From Kingdonia uniflora (taxonomy: Eukaryota > Streptophyta > Magnoliopsida > Ranunculales > Circaeasteraceae): a stretch of DNA of 64,000 bases. Of this stretch, positions 48,104 through 60,166 are shown piece after piece; position 1 is the stretch's first letter, and every line of letters begins with the position of its first letter. The notes under the pieces are model-generated. The model was given only the letters and a program-made list of their open reading frames with translations, was not told where the DNA came from and did not search any database. Made by a program: the position numbers and the translations under genes. The stretch is from assembly GCA_014058105.1 (NCBI GenBank), contig JACGCM010000428.1:1426001-1490000 (forward strand). Direction: 5' to 3'.

Positions 48104-51100
48104 CCCTATCCGTTGCTTTAGATCGTAATTCTGAGAAGTTTGGCTACTGTAAACTCGTTTGAGAGGTTGGACCATTTTTAAGAGTTTCATTCCAGGTGCC
48201 AGCATGCTAGGATGGTTACCAAATGAATAATAATACTCACAGTTGGAATTTTTGACCGGTATGGATTTTGCACCTCTTCGTTGCATTATATCGTAATTTT
48301 GAGAAGCTTGGTTACCGACTATTCCTTTTAGAGGATTTACAGTGCTTTTGAGTTCCTTTTCGACTGAAAATAATTTACAGTCTTTTTACCAAATGAATCA
48401 CAATGCTCCCGGTTTCAATTTATGACCGATACGAATTTCGCACCTCTCCGCTGCATTAGATCATAATTATGAAAAGCTTGGCTACCGTCAACCTGTTTGA
48501 GAGGTTGGATTATTTTTAAGAGTTTCATTCGAACTGCAAAAAGGCTTAGATTGTTGCCAAATGAATAATAATAATCGCGGTCGAAATCTTTGACTGGTAC
48601 GGATTTCACACTTCTCCGTTTCTTTATATCGTAATTATGAGATTCTTGGCTATCGAGTACTCGTTTGTGAGGCTGTATAGTTTTTATGAATTATTTTTCG
48701 ACTAAGAACAAGCTAGGATAGTTACCAAATTAATCGCAATATTCGAGGCTTGAATTTTTAGCCGTTACAGATTTCGCTCATCTCTGCTTGGTTAGATCGC
48801 AATTCTGAGAAGCTTGCCTACCGTCAACTCGCTTAAGAGGTTGGACTATTTTTAAGAGTTTCTTTCCGACTGCAAACATAAAAGGATTGTTTGTAAATGA
48901 TTAGCAAGACTTGTGGCTTATGTTTTTGACCGTTACGAATTTCACAACACTCCGTTGCTTTAGATCGAAATTCTGATAAGCTTGGCAACCGTCAACACGT
49001 TTGAGAGGTTGGATCATTTTTAAGAGTTTCTTTTGGACCGACAACATGGCAGGATTGTTAACAAAGGAATAAAAAAAATAGCGGTTTAAATTTTTGACTG
49101 ATACAGATTTCGCACCTCTCCGTTGCTTTATATCGCAATTCTGAAAAGCTTGGGTACCGACTACACCTTTGAGAGCTTATGTAGTTTTTCAGAGTTCGAT
49201 TCAGACCCACAACAAACTATGACAGTTACCAAATTAATGGAAATACTTTTGGTTTGAGTTTTTGCCGGTACGGATTTCGCACCTCTCCGTTGCTTTAGAT
49301 CGAAATTATGAGATTTTTGGCTACCGACAACTCGTTTAAGAGGTTGTACAGTTTTTATGAGTTTCTTTTCGATAGACAACATGCTAGGATAGTTACCAAA
49401 CTAATGATAATGCTCCCGGTTACAAATTTTGAACGGTACGGATTTCGCCTCTCCCCGTTGCTTTTGATCGTAATTCTGTGAAGCTTGGCTACCGTTAACT
49501 CGTTTGAGAGGTTGGATCATTTTTAAGAGTTTTATTCTAACCGCCAACATGCTAGGATTGTTACCAAAGGAATAACGATATTTGAAGTTTGAATTTTTGA
49601 ATGGTATGGATAGTTACCGAATTAATCGAAATACACCCAGCTTTAATTTTTGATCGGTACAGATTTCGCCCCTCTCCATTGCTTTTGAATGTAATTTTGC
49701 GAAGCTTGGCAACCATCTACTCGTTTGAGAGGTTGGATCATTTTAAAGAGTTTCATTCCAACTGCCAACATGCTAGGATTGTTACCAAATGAATAACAAT
49801 ACTCGCAGTTCAAATTTTTTACTGGTATGGATTTTATGCCTCTCCATTGCTTTTTCTCATAATTCCGAGAAGCTTGGCGGCCGTCTATTTTTTTGAGAGG
49901 TTGTAGAATTTTTAAGAATTCCATTTTGACTGAAAACAAGCTACGATTGTTTTTAAATTAATTGTAATACTCCAGGTTTTAATTTATTACCGGTACGGAT
50001 TTCGTACCTCTCCATTTCTTTTGATCGTAATTCTGAGAAGCTTGGCTACTGCCAACTCATTTCAAAGATTGGATTATATAAAAAAGTTTCTTTCCAACCA
50101 CCAAAATGCTAGGATTCTTGCCAAATAAATAACAATTGTTGCAGTTTGAATTTTGACAGGTACGGATTTCACACCTCTCTGTTGCTTTAGATCGTAATTC
50201 TGAGATGCTTGGGTACCGACTACACCGTTGAGAGGTTATGTTGTCTTTTCAAGTTCCTTTTTAACCCAGAGAAAATTATGATAGATACCAAATTAATGGC
50301 AATACTTTCGGCTTGAGTTTTTACTGGTACGGATTTTGCACCTCTCCCTTGCTTTAGATCAAAACTGTGAGATTTTTGGCTACCGACAACTAGTTTAAGA
50401 GGCTGTATTGATTTTAAGAATTCCATTTCGATAGACAACATGCTAGGATAGTTACCGAATTAATCGCAATACACCCGGTTTCAATTTTTGACCAGTACGA
50501 ATTTCGCCCCTCACCGTTGCTTTTGATTTTAATTTTGGAAAGCTTGGCTACCGTCAACTCGTTGGAGAGGCTGGATCATTTTAGAGAGTTTCATTCCAAC
50601 TTCTAACATGCTAGGATTGTTACCAAATGAATTACAATACACGCAGTTCAAATTTTTGACTGGTATAGAATTCACACCTCTCCATTGCTTTATCTTATAA
50701 TTCCGAGAAGCTTGGGTGCCGACTAATTTTTTCACAGGTTGTACAGTTTTTGCGAATTCCATTTTGACTGAAAACAGGCTAGGATAGTTTCCAAATTATT
50801 TGTAATACTCCGGGTTTTTATTTTTGACCGGTGCGAATTTGGTACCTCTCCATTTCTTTAGATCGTAATTCTGAGAAGCTTGGCTACCGTCAACTCATTT
50901 GAGAGATTGGATTATTTATAAAAGTTTCTTTCCAATAGTCAAAATGCTAGTATTGTTACCAAATAAATAATAATTGTCGCGGTTTAAATTTTAGACTGGT
51001 ACGGATTTCGCACATCTCCGTTGCTTTAGATTAAAATTCTGAGATGCTTGAGTACCGACTACACCTTTGAAAGGTTATGCAGTTTTTCAGAATTCCTTTA

Positions 51101-51700
51101 CGGTCGACAACCAGCTATGATAGTTACAAAATTAATGGCAATACTCCTGGATTGAGTTTTCGCCGGCACGGATTTCGCACCTCTCCGTTGCTTTGGATCT
51201 AAATTATGATATTCTTGGTTACCGAAAACTCGCTTAAGAGGTTGTATAGTTTTTACAAGTTCCGTTTTGACAGACAACAAGCAAGGATAGTTACCGAATT
51301 ACTAGCAATACTCCCGGTTTAAATTTTTTTTTGATGCGGATTTCGTCCCTCTTCATTGCTATAGATCGTAATTCTAAGAAGTTTGGCTACTGTAAACTCA
51401 TTTGAGAGGTTAGACAATTTTTAAGAGTTTCATTCCAACTGCCAACGTACTAGGATTGCTACCAAATGAATAACAATACTCGCAGTTTAATTTCTACACC
51501 GGCATGGATTTCGCACCTCTCCGCTGCGCTAGATCGCAATTATGAGAAGCTTGGCTACTGTCAACTTATTTGAGAGGGTGGATTATTTTTAATAGTTTCT
51601 TTCCAACCGCCAAAATTCTTGGATTGTTGCAAAATGAATAACAATAATCGAGGTTTGAATTTTCGACTAGTACAGAATTCGTACCTTTCCGTTTCTTTAT
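48104..51700 (+). repeat. Mosaic segment right of copy B
   Basis: The monomers are ordinary, but the order is scrambled relative to copies A and B. The v1-v2 pair with ACTTTYGGTTTGAG and CGATAGACAACATGC recurs at about 49,161 and 50,220, as it does at 46,979, 52,200 and 55,760, so this pair was amplified locally. The segment contains the 53-bp partial unit at 49560. No gene or foreign sequence was seen. Confidence 0.65.
49560..49612 (+). repeat. Partial monomer, 53 bp
   Basis: The front of a v4 unit (AAAGGAATAACGATATTTG, TTTTTGAATGGTATGGA) passes straight to TAGTTACCGAATTAATCG. The break lies where ATGGATT of the core and TAGGATA of the monomer end share GGAT, so it is a candidate microhomology deletion of about 115 bp. 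Confidence 0.82.
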
Positions 51701-51709
51701 ATCGCTATT

Positions 51710-51985
51710 ATGAGATTCTTGGCTACCGAGTACTCGTTTGTGAGGTTGTATAGTTTTTATGAATTCTTTTTCGACTGACAACAACTAGGATTGTTGCTAA
51801 ATTAAGAGTAATATTCACGTCTTGAATTTTTTACCGTTACGGATTTCGTACCTTTCCGTTGCTTTAGATCGTAATTCTGTGAAGCTTGTCTACCATGAAA
51901 TCGTTTGGGAGGTTCGATCATTTTAAAGAGTTTCTTTCCAACCGCCAGCATAAAAGGATTGTTACTAAATTATTAATAATACTCA
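51710..51985 (+). repeat. High-identity tract, left member
   Basis: The interval pairs with 55,235-55,510 at an offset of 3,525 bp. Within it, 51848-51975 (128 bp) is identical to 55373-55500 by my base-by-base reading, including the rare words CTTGTCTACCATGAAATCG and TTTGGGAGGTTCGATC. The flanks diverge quickly: the preceding monomer has CGACTAGTACAGAATTCG here and TGACTGGAACGGATTTCG in the partner. Confidence 0.85.
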
Positions 51986-52978
51986 CGGTTTACGTTTTTG
52001 ACCCACACGGATTTCGCACCTCTCCGTTGCTTTAGATCGAAATTATGATAAGCTTAGCTACTGTCAACTCGTTTGTGAGGATGGATTATTTTTATGTGCT
52101 TCATCTTGACCGACAAAATGGAAGGATTTTTATCAAATGAATAAAATAAATAGTGGTTTGAATTTTTGACCGATACGGATTTCGCACCACTCCGTTGCTT
52201 TATATCGTAATTTTGAAAAGCTTGGGTACCGACGACACCGTTAAGAGGTTATGTAATTTTTTCGAGTTCCTTTTCATCCAACAACAAACTATGAAAGTTA
52301 CCAAATTAATGGTAATACTTTCGGTTTGTGTTTTTGCTGGTACAGATTTCGCACCTCTCTGTTGCTCTAGATAGAAATTATGAGATTCTTGACTACCGAA
52401 ACCTAGTTTATGAGGCTGTATAGATTTTAAGAGTTCCATTTCAACAGACAACATGCAAGGATAGTTACCGAATTAATTGCAATACACCCAATTTCTATTT
52501 TTGACCGGTACGGATTACGCCCCTCTCCGTTACTTTTGATTGTAATTCTGTGAAGCTTGGCCACTGTCAACTCGTTTGAGAGTTTGGATCATTTTAAAGA
52601 GTTTCATTCCAACTGCCAACATGCTAGAATTGTAACCAAATGAATAACAATACTCGCAGTTTAAATTTTTGACTGGTATGGATTTCACACCTCTCCTTTG
52701 CTTTATCTCGTAATTTTGAGAAGCTTGACTGCCTTCTATTTTTTTTAGAGGTTGTATAGCCTTTAAGAATACCATTTTGACTGAAAACAGGGCTACGAAT
52801 GTTTCCAAATTAATTGCAATACTCCAGGTTTTAATTTTTGACCAATACGGATTTCGTACCACTCCATTTCTTTTGATCGTATTTTTGAGAAGCATGGCTA
52901 CCGTAACCTCATTTTAGAGATTGGATTATATAAAAGAAGTTTTTTTCCAGCCGCCAAAATGGTAGGATTGCTATCAAA

Positions 52979-53645
52979 TGAATAAAATAAATTGCGGTTT
53001 AAATTTTTGACCAATACGGATTTTGCACCTCTCCGTTGCATTATATCGCAATTCCGAGAAGCTTGGTTACCGACTATTCTTTTAAGAGGATTTATTGATT
53101 TTAAGAGTTCATTTTTGACTGAAAATAATCTAGGATAGTCACCAAATTAATCGCAAAACTTCAGGTTTCAATTTCTGACCGATACGGATTTCGCACCTCT
53201 CCGCTGCATTAGATCGTAATTATGAGAAGCTTGGATGCCGTCAACTTGTTTGAGAGGTTGGATTATTTTTAAAAGTTTCTTTCCAACCGCCAAAATGCTT
53301 AGATTTTTACCAAATGAATAATAATTATCACGGTTTGAATTTTCGATTGGTACGGAATTTGCACCTCTCCGTTTCTTTATATCGTAATTATGAGATTCTT
53401 GGCTACCGAGTACTCGTTTGTAAGGTTGTATAGTTTTTATGAATTCTTTTTCTATTGACAACAACTAGGATTGTTGCCAAATTAATCGCAATATTCATGT
53501 CTTGAATTTCTGACCGTTGCAGATTTAGCACATCTTCGTTGCTTTAGATCGAAATTTTGAGAAGCTTGTTTGCCGTCAACTCGTTTGAGAGGTTGGATAA
53601 ATTATAAGAGTTTCTTTCCTACCGCCAACATAAAAGGATTGTTAC
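52979..53645 (+). repeat. 4-monomer tandem duplication, left unit (~671 bp)
   Basis: The order is v4-like, v5, v6, v7. GTTGCATTATATCGCAATTC followed by CGAGAAGCTTGGTTACCGAC occurs at 53035 and again at 53706, an offset of 671 bp. The rest also pairs: TTATTGATTTTAAGAGTTC, GAGTACTCGTTTGTAAGG and the ACATAAAAGG tail. The edge lies inside the first monomer, whose front half (AATAAAATAAATTGCGG) is v1/v8-like and differs from the front half of the second unit. Confidence 0.78.
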
Positions 53646-54316
53646 TAAAATATTAACAATACTCATGGTTTAAGTTTTTGACCGACACGGATTTCGCACC
53701 TCTCCGTTGCATTATATCGCAATTCCGAGAAGCTTGGTTACCGACTATTCTTTTAAGAGGATTTATTGATTTTAAGAGTTCCTTTTTTACTGAAAATAAG
53801 CTAGGATAGTTACCAAATTAATAGTAAAACTCTCAGTTTCAATTTTTGACCCATACGGATTTCGCACCTCATTGCTGCATTAGATCATAATTATGAGAAG
53901 CTTGGCTACGGTCAACTTGTTTGAGAGGTTGGATAATATTTAAGAGTTTCTTTCCAACCGCCAAAATGCTTTGATTATTACCAAATGAATAACAATAATC
54001 ACGGTTTGAATATTCGACTGATACGGATTTCGCACCTCTCCGTTTCATTATATCGTAATTATGTGATTCTTTGATACCGAGTACTCGTTTGTAAGGTTGT
54101 ATAGCTTTTAGGAATTCCTTTTCTACTGAAAAACGGCTAGGATAGTTACAAAATTAAATGCAATATTTGTGGCATGAATTTTCGACCGTTACGGATTTTG
54201 CACCTCTCCGCTGCAGTAGATTGAAATTCTGTGAAGCTTGGCTACCGTTAACTCGGTTGAGAGGTTGGTTCATTTTTAAGAGTTTCTTTCAAATCGCAGA
54301 CATAAAAGGATTATTA
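53646..54316 (+). repeat. 4-monomer tandem duplication, right unit (~671 bp)
   Basis: This is the second copy of the v4-v5-v6-v7 set. Its first monomer has a v8-like front (TACTAAAATATTAACAATAC) and a v4-like back, so it is the hybrid expected at a tandem-duplication junction. The later locus at 57,060 has only a single copy of this four-monomer set, so the doubling is local. Confidence 0.75.
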
Positions 54317-54814
54317 CTAAATGATTAACAATACTCGCGGTTTATATTTTTGAAAGGTACGAATTTTGCATCTCTCCGTTGCTTTAGATCGTAATTCTGA
54401 TAAGCTTGTCCACCGCCAACCCGTTTGAGAGGTTGGATTATTTTTATGAGTTTCTTTTTGACCGACGACATGGCAGGATTGTTACCAAATGAATAAAAAC
54501 ATAGCAGTTTGCATTTTTGAGCGATACGGATTTCGCTCCTCTCTGTTGCTTTATATCGTAATTCTGAGAAGCTTGGGTACCGACTACACCTTTGGGTGGT
54601 TATGTCGTTTTTCAGAGTTCCTTTTCTACCAACAAAAGACTATGACAATTACCCAATTAATGGCAATACTTTCGGTTTAAGTTTTTGCCGGTACGGATTT
54701 CGCACATCTCCATTGCTTTAAATCGAAATTATGAGGTTCACGACTACGGATAATTCGTTTATGAGGTCGTATAATTTTTAGGATTTCCATTTTGGCAGAC
54801 AAAAAGCTTGGATA

Positions 54815-54982
54815 GTTACCGAATTAATCGCAAAGCTCTCGGTTTCAATTTTTAGCCGGTATGGATTTCGCTCCTCTCCGTTGCTATAGATCGTAATTCT
54901 GTGAAACTTGGCTACCGTCAAGTCATTTGAGAGGTTGGATCATTTTTATGAGTTTCAATCGAACTACCAACATGCAAGGATT
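54815..54982 (+). repeat. Type example of monomer variant v3
   Basis: This 168-bp unit starts GTTACCGAATTAATCGCAA, has GGTTTCAATTTTTAGCCGG, TTTCGCTCCTCTCCG (most v3 copies read TTTCGCCCCTCTCCG, with a C where other variants have A), and a GGATCATTTTTATGAGTTTC tail with CTACCAACATGCAAGG. GAATTAATCGC plus CGCCCCTC is the v3 signature. It follows v2 and precedes v4. Confidence 0.78.
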
Positions 54983-55150
54983 GTTACCAAATGAATAACA
55001 ATACTCGCAATTTGAATTTTAGGCCGGAATGGATTTTACACCTCCCCGTTGCTTTATATCGCAATTCTGAGAAGCTTGGCTACCGACTATTCTTTTGAGA
55101 AGTTATACAGTTTTTAAGAGTTTCATTTTGACCGAAAAAAAGCTTGCATA
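54983..55150 (+). repeat. Type example of monomer variant v4
   Basis: This 168-bp unit has AATGAATAACAATACTCGC, GGCCGGAATGGATTTTACAC, TTATATCGCAATTCTGAG, then GGCTACCGACTATTCTTTTG and a tail of AGAGTTTCATTTTGACCG with AAAAAAAGCTTGC. ACCGACTATTC and an A-rich run before AAGCTWGGATAG mark v4. It follows v3 directly, giving a clean v3-v4 pair here. Confidence 0.78.
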
Positions 55151-55317
55151 GTTACCAAATTAATTGCAGTACTCTCGGTTTGAATTTTTGACTGGAACGG
55201 ATTTCGCACCCCTCCGTTTCTTTATATCATAATTATAAGATTCTTGGCTACCGAGTACTCGCTTGAGAGGTTGTATAGTTTTTATGAATTCTTTTTCGAC
55301 TGACAACAACTAGGATT
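55151..55317 (+). repeat. Chimeric v5/v6 monomer, full length
   Basis: The front, AAATTAATTGCAGTACTC, is v5; from GACTGGAACGG onward, with GAGTACTCG and AAGAATTC-like TGAATTCTTTTTCG, it is v6. The related region after 58,500 has complete v5 and v6 monomers in order, so this 167-bp unit is what remains after losing exactly one monomer length. It lies at the left edge of the high-identity tract. Confidence 0.72.
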
Positions 55318-55510
55318 GTTGCCAAATTAATAGCAATATTCACGTCTTGAATTTTTTACCGTTACGGATTTTGTACCTTTCCGTTGCTTTAGATCGTAAT
55401 TCTGTGAAGCTTGTCTACCATGAAATCGTTTGGGAGGTTCGATCATTTTAAAGAGTTTCTTTCCAACCGCCAGCATAAAAGGATTGTTACTAAATTATTA
55501 GCAATACTCG
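55235..55510 (+). repeat. High-identity tract, right member
   Basis: This is the partner of 51,710-51,985. It begins inside the chimeric monomer at 55151 and includes the v7-type unit ending CCAGCATAAAAGGATT. Differences in the first part of the tract are few (for example GCTAAATTAAGAGT against GCCAAATTAATAGC), and there are none from 55373 to 55500. Confidence 0.85.
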
Positions 55511-58500
55511 CGGTTTAGGTTTTTGACCGACACGGATTTCGCACATCTCCTTTGCTTTAGATCAAAATTTTGATAAGTTTGGCTACCGTCACCTCATTTT
55601 TGATGTTGGAACCATTTTATGAGTTTCTTTTTAACCGACAACATGTTGGGATTGTTTCCAAATGAATAAAATTAATAGCGGATTGACTTTTTGAACGATT
55701 CAGATTTCGTGCCTCTCCGTTGCTTTATATCGTAATTCTGAGAAGCTTGGGTACCGACTACACAGTTGAGAAGTTATGTAGCTTTTTCGAGTTCCTTTTC
55801 AGCCCACAACAAACTATGATAGTTTCCAAATTAATGGCAATACTTTCGGTTTGAGTTTTTGCAAGTACGGATTTCGCACATCTTCGTTGCTTTAGATCGA
55901 AATTATGAGATTCCTGGCTACCTATAACAAGTTTAAGGTACTGTATAGATATAAAGTGTCACTTTTCGATAGACAGCATGCTAGGATAGTTACCGAATTA
56001 ATCGCAATGCACCCGGTTATAATTTTTGTTCGGTAAAGATTTTACCCCTCTCCGTTGCTTTAGATTGTAATTCTGTGAAGCTTGGCTACCGTTAACTCAT
56101 TTGAGTGGTTGGATCATTTTAAAGAGTTTCATTCCAACTTCCAGCATGCTTGGATTTTTACCAAATGAATAACAATACTCGCAGTTCGAATTTATAACTG
56201 TTATGGATTTCACACCTCTTCTTTACTTTTTCTAGTAATTCCGAGAAGCTTGGTCGCCGACTATTTTTTTGAGAGGTTGAACAATTTTTAAGAATTCCAT
56301 TTTGACTAAAAACAATTTAGGATAGTTTCCAAATTAATTGCAATACTCCGGGTTTTAATTTTTGACCGGTACGGATTTCGTACCTCTCCATTTCTTTAGA
56401 TCGTAATTATGAGAAGCTTGGGTACCGTCAACTCGTTTGAGAGATTGGATTATTTAAAAATGTTTCTTTCCAACTGCCAAAATGCTAGGATTGTTACCAA
56501 ATATAAAACAATAGCCGCGGTATGAATTTTAGACTGGTACGGATTTCGCACCTCTCATTTGCTTTATATCATAATTCTGATATGCCTGGGTACCGGCTAC
56601 ACCATTGAGAGGTTATGCAGTTTTTAAGAATTCTTTTCCAACCGGCAACCAGCTATGATAGTTACAAAATTAATGGCAATACTCCTGGATTGAGTTTTCA
56701 CCGGCATGGATTTTGCAACTCTCTGTTGCTTTAAATCGAAATTCTGTGATTCTTGGCTACCGACAACTCGTTTGAGAGGTTGCATAGTTTTTAAGAGTTC
56801 CATTTCGACTAACAACAAACAAGGCTAGTTACCGAATTAATAGCAATACCCCCAGTTTAAATTTATTTATGGTATAGATTTCGTCCCTCTCCGTTGCTTT
56901 AGATCGCAATTCTGAGAAGCTTGGCTACCGTAAACTCGTTTAAGTGGTTGGACCATTTTAAAGAGTTTCATTCCAACTGCCAACATGCTTGGATTGTTAC
57001 AAAATTAATAACAATACTCGCTATTTGATTTTTTGAATGGCATGGATTTCGCACCATTCCGTTGCATTATATCGCAATTCTGAGAAGCTTTGTTACCGAC
57101 TATTCTTTTAAGAGGATTTAAAGTTTCAAAGAGTTCCTTTTCGATCAAAAATATACTAAGATAGCTACCAAACTAATCGCATAACTCCCGGTTTCAATTT
57201 TTGACCGATACGGATTTCGCACCTCACCGCTGCATTAGATCGTAATTATGAGAAGCTAGGCAACCGTCAATTTGTTTGAGCGGTTGGATTATTTTCAAGA
57301 GTTTCTTTCCAACCGCCAAAATGCTTGGATTGTTACCAAATTAATAGCAATAATCGCGGTTTGAATTTTCGATTCATACCGATTTTGCACCTCTCTGTTT
57401 CTTTATATCGTAATTATGAGATTCTTGGCTACCGAGTACTCGTTTGTGAGGTTGTATAGTTTTTATGAATTCTTTTTCTACTGAGAAAAAGCTTGGATAG
57501 TTACCAAATTAATCGCAATATTTGTACCTTGAATAATTTACCGTTACGGATTTTGTACCTCTTCGCTGCTTTAGATGGTAATTCTGAGAAGCATGGCTAT
57601 CGTCAACTCCTTTGAGAGGTTGGATCATTTTTAAGAGTTTCTTTCTGATCGCCAACATAAAAAGATTATTACTAAATGATTAACAATACTCGTGGTTTAT
57701 GTTTTTGAACGGTACGGATTTCGCACCTCTCAGTTGCTTTAGATATTAATTCTAATAAGCTTGTCAACCGCCAACTCGTTTGAGTGGGTGGATTATTTTT
57801 ATGAGTTTCTTTTTGTCCGACATGATTGTAGGATTGTTACAAAATGAATAAAAAAAATAGCAGCCTGAATTTTTGACCGATACAGATTTAGCACCTCTCC
57901 GTAGCTTTATATCGTAATTCTGAGAAGCTGGGTACCGAGTTCACCTTTGAGAGGTTATGTAGTTTTTTAAAGTTCCTTTTCGACCCACAAAATACTATGA
58001 TAGTTACCAAATTAATGGCAATACTTCCAGTTTGAGTTTATGCCGCCAGGGATTTCATACATTTCTGTTGCTTTAGATCGAAATTATGAGGTTCATGGCT
58101 GCCAACAACTCGTGTACGAGGTTATATAGATTTTAAAAGTTTCTTTTTGACAGACAACAAGCTAGGATTGTTACCGAATTAATCTCAAATCTCTCAGTTT
58201 CAATTTTTAACCGGTACGGATTTCGCCCCTCTCCGATGCTTTAGATCGCAATTCTGCGAAACTTGGCTACCTTCAACTCATTTGAGAGGTTGGATCATTT
58301 TTAAGAGTTTCATTCCAACTTCCAACATGCTAGGATTGTTACCAAATGAATAACAATACTCGCAATTTAAATTTTTTGCCTGAATGGATTTCACACCTCC
58401 CCGTTGCTTTATATCGTAATTCTGAAAAGCTTGGCTGCCGACTATTTTTTTAAGAGGTTATACCATTTTTAAGAGTTCAATTTTGACTAAAAAAATACTC

Positions 58501-58560
58501 GGATAGTTACTAAATTAATTGCAATACTCACGGTTAAAACTTTTGACCGCAACGGATTTC
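55318..58560 (+). repeat. ~3.35-3.5-kb higher-order segment, right copy
   Basis: The first part (to about 56.5 kb) pairs with 51.8-53.0 kb at 3,525 bp, shown by the CTTGRYYGCCKWCTATTTTTTT mark at about 52,725 and 56,250. The later part (57.06-58.5 kb) pairs with 53.7-55.1 kb at about 3,354 bp, shown by ATTATGAGGTTCAYG (about 54,728 and 58,083). The change of offset reflects the local 4-monomer duplication and extra monomers at 56.5-57.0 kb. Confidence 0.65.
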
Positions 58561-59177
58561 GTACCTCTCCATTTCATTAGATCGTAATTCTGAGAAGCTT
58601 GGCTACCATCAACTCGTTTGCGAGATTGGAATATTTTTAAGAGTTTCTTTCCAACATCCAAAATACTAGGATTGTTACCAAATGAATAACAATACTCGCG
58701 ATTTGAATTTTAAACTGGTACGGATTTTGCACATCTTCGTTGCTTTATATCGTAATTATGAGATTCCTGACTACTGAGTACTCGTTTGTGAGGTTGTATC
58801 ATTTTTATGAGTTTCTTTTTGACCGACAACATGGTAGGATTATTAGCAAATGAATAATAAAAAAAATGGTTCGAGGTTTTTGACCGATACGGATTTCATA
58901 CCTCTATGTTACTTTATATTGTTATTCTGAGAAGCTTGTGTACCGACTACAAATTTGAGAGATTATGTTGTTTTTCAGAGTTCCTCTTGGACCGACAACC
59001 AGCAAGGATTGTTACCAAATTAATGACAATACATCCAGTTTGAGTTTTGGCCTGTACGGATTTCGCACCACTACGTTGCTTTAGATATAAATTCTGGGTT
59101 TCTTGGCTATAGACAGCTTGTTTGAGAGGTTATTTAATTTTTAAGAATTCATTTTCTTCAGGCAACAAGCAAGGATA

Positions 59178-59327
59178 GTTAACGAATTAATCACAATAGT
59201 CCTGGCCTAAATTTCGCCCATCTCCATTCCTTAAGATCGTAGTTCTGTGAAGCTTGGCTACCGTCAACTCGGTTGAAAGGTTGGATTTTTTTAAGAGTTT
59301 CTTTCTAACCGCTTAAATGGCAGGATT
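59178..59327 (+). repeat. Shortened monomer, 150 bp
   Basis: AGTCCTGGCCTAAATTTCGCCC shows that the TTTTTGACCGGTACGG section of a v3 unit has been lost (about 18 bp). The flanks are normal. Confidence 0.75.
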
Positions 59328-59663
59328 GTTACCAAATAAATAATAATACTCGCGGATTGAATTTTTGACAAGTACGGATTTCACACCTCTCCGTTGTTTT
59401 ATATCGTAATTATGAGATTCAAGGCTGCCGATTACTCGTTTGAGTGGTTGAATAGTTTTTGAGAGTTTCTTTTCGACCAATAATAAGCTGCGATAGTTAC
59501 CAAATTTAATGCAATACTTCCGAATTTAATTTTTGACCGGTAAGGATTTCACACCTCTCCGTTGCATTAGATCCCAATTCGAAGAAGCTTTGCAACCATC
59601 AACTCGTTTAAGAGGTTGGATCATTTTTATGAGCTTCTTTTCGACCAACAACATGCTATGATT

Positions 59664-59831
59664 GTTACCAAATGAATAACAATACTTGTGGATTAAAATT
59701 TATACCAGAATGGATTTCGCACCTCTCCGTTGCTTTTTATTGTAATTATGAGAAGCTTGGCTACCGAGTACTCATTTGAGATGTTATGATCTTTTTTAGA
59801 GTACCTTTTAGACTGATAGCCCGCTTGGATA
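59664..59831 (+). repeat. Type example of monomer variant v9
   Basis: This 168-bp unit has AATACTTGTGGATTAAAA, TATACCAGAATGG (most v9 copies read GACCGAAACGG), TTGCTTTTTATTGTAATT, GGCTACCGAGTACTCATTTG, AGATGTTATGATCTTTTTTAG and a tail with GATAGCCCGCTTGG. GACCGAAACGG, GCTTTTTATCG and GATAACCCGCTAGG mark v9. It starts the consecutive run v9-v10-v7-v8-v1 that ends at 60503. Confidence 0.78.
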
Positions 59832-59998
59832 GTTACAAAATTAATCCCAATACTCCCGGTTTGAGTTTTTGCAAGTACTGATTTCACAATTCTAGGTTGC
59901 TTTAGATCGAATTTCTGAGATTCTTTGCTGCTGACAACTCGTTTAAGAGGTTGTATAGTTTTAATGTGTTTCTTATCGACCTACAACAAGATAGGATT
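59832..59998 (+). repeat. Type example of monomer variant v10
   Basis: This 167-bp unit has AAATTAATCCCAATACTCCC, GGTTTGAGTTTTTGC, TCTAGGTTGCTTTAGATCG (v10 copies usually carry CTCGGTTGC where others have CTCCGTTGC), and ATTTCTGAGATTCTTTGCTG. The C-to-G change in CTCGGTTGC and TTTGCTACCGACAACTCG mark v10. It resembles v2 in the middle, so the two may share an ancestor. Confidence 0.72.
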
Positions 59999-60166
59999 GT
60001 GACCAAATTAATCGCAATACTCCCGGTTTTAATTTTTGACCAGTTCGGATTTCGCACCTCACCATTTCTTTAGATCGTAATTTTGAGAAGCTTGGCTACC
60101 GTCAACTCGTTTGAGAGGTTGGTTCATTTTTAAGGGTTTCTTTCAAATCGCCAACATAAAAGGATT

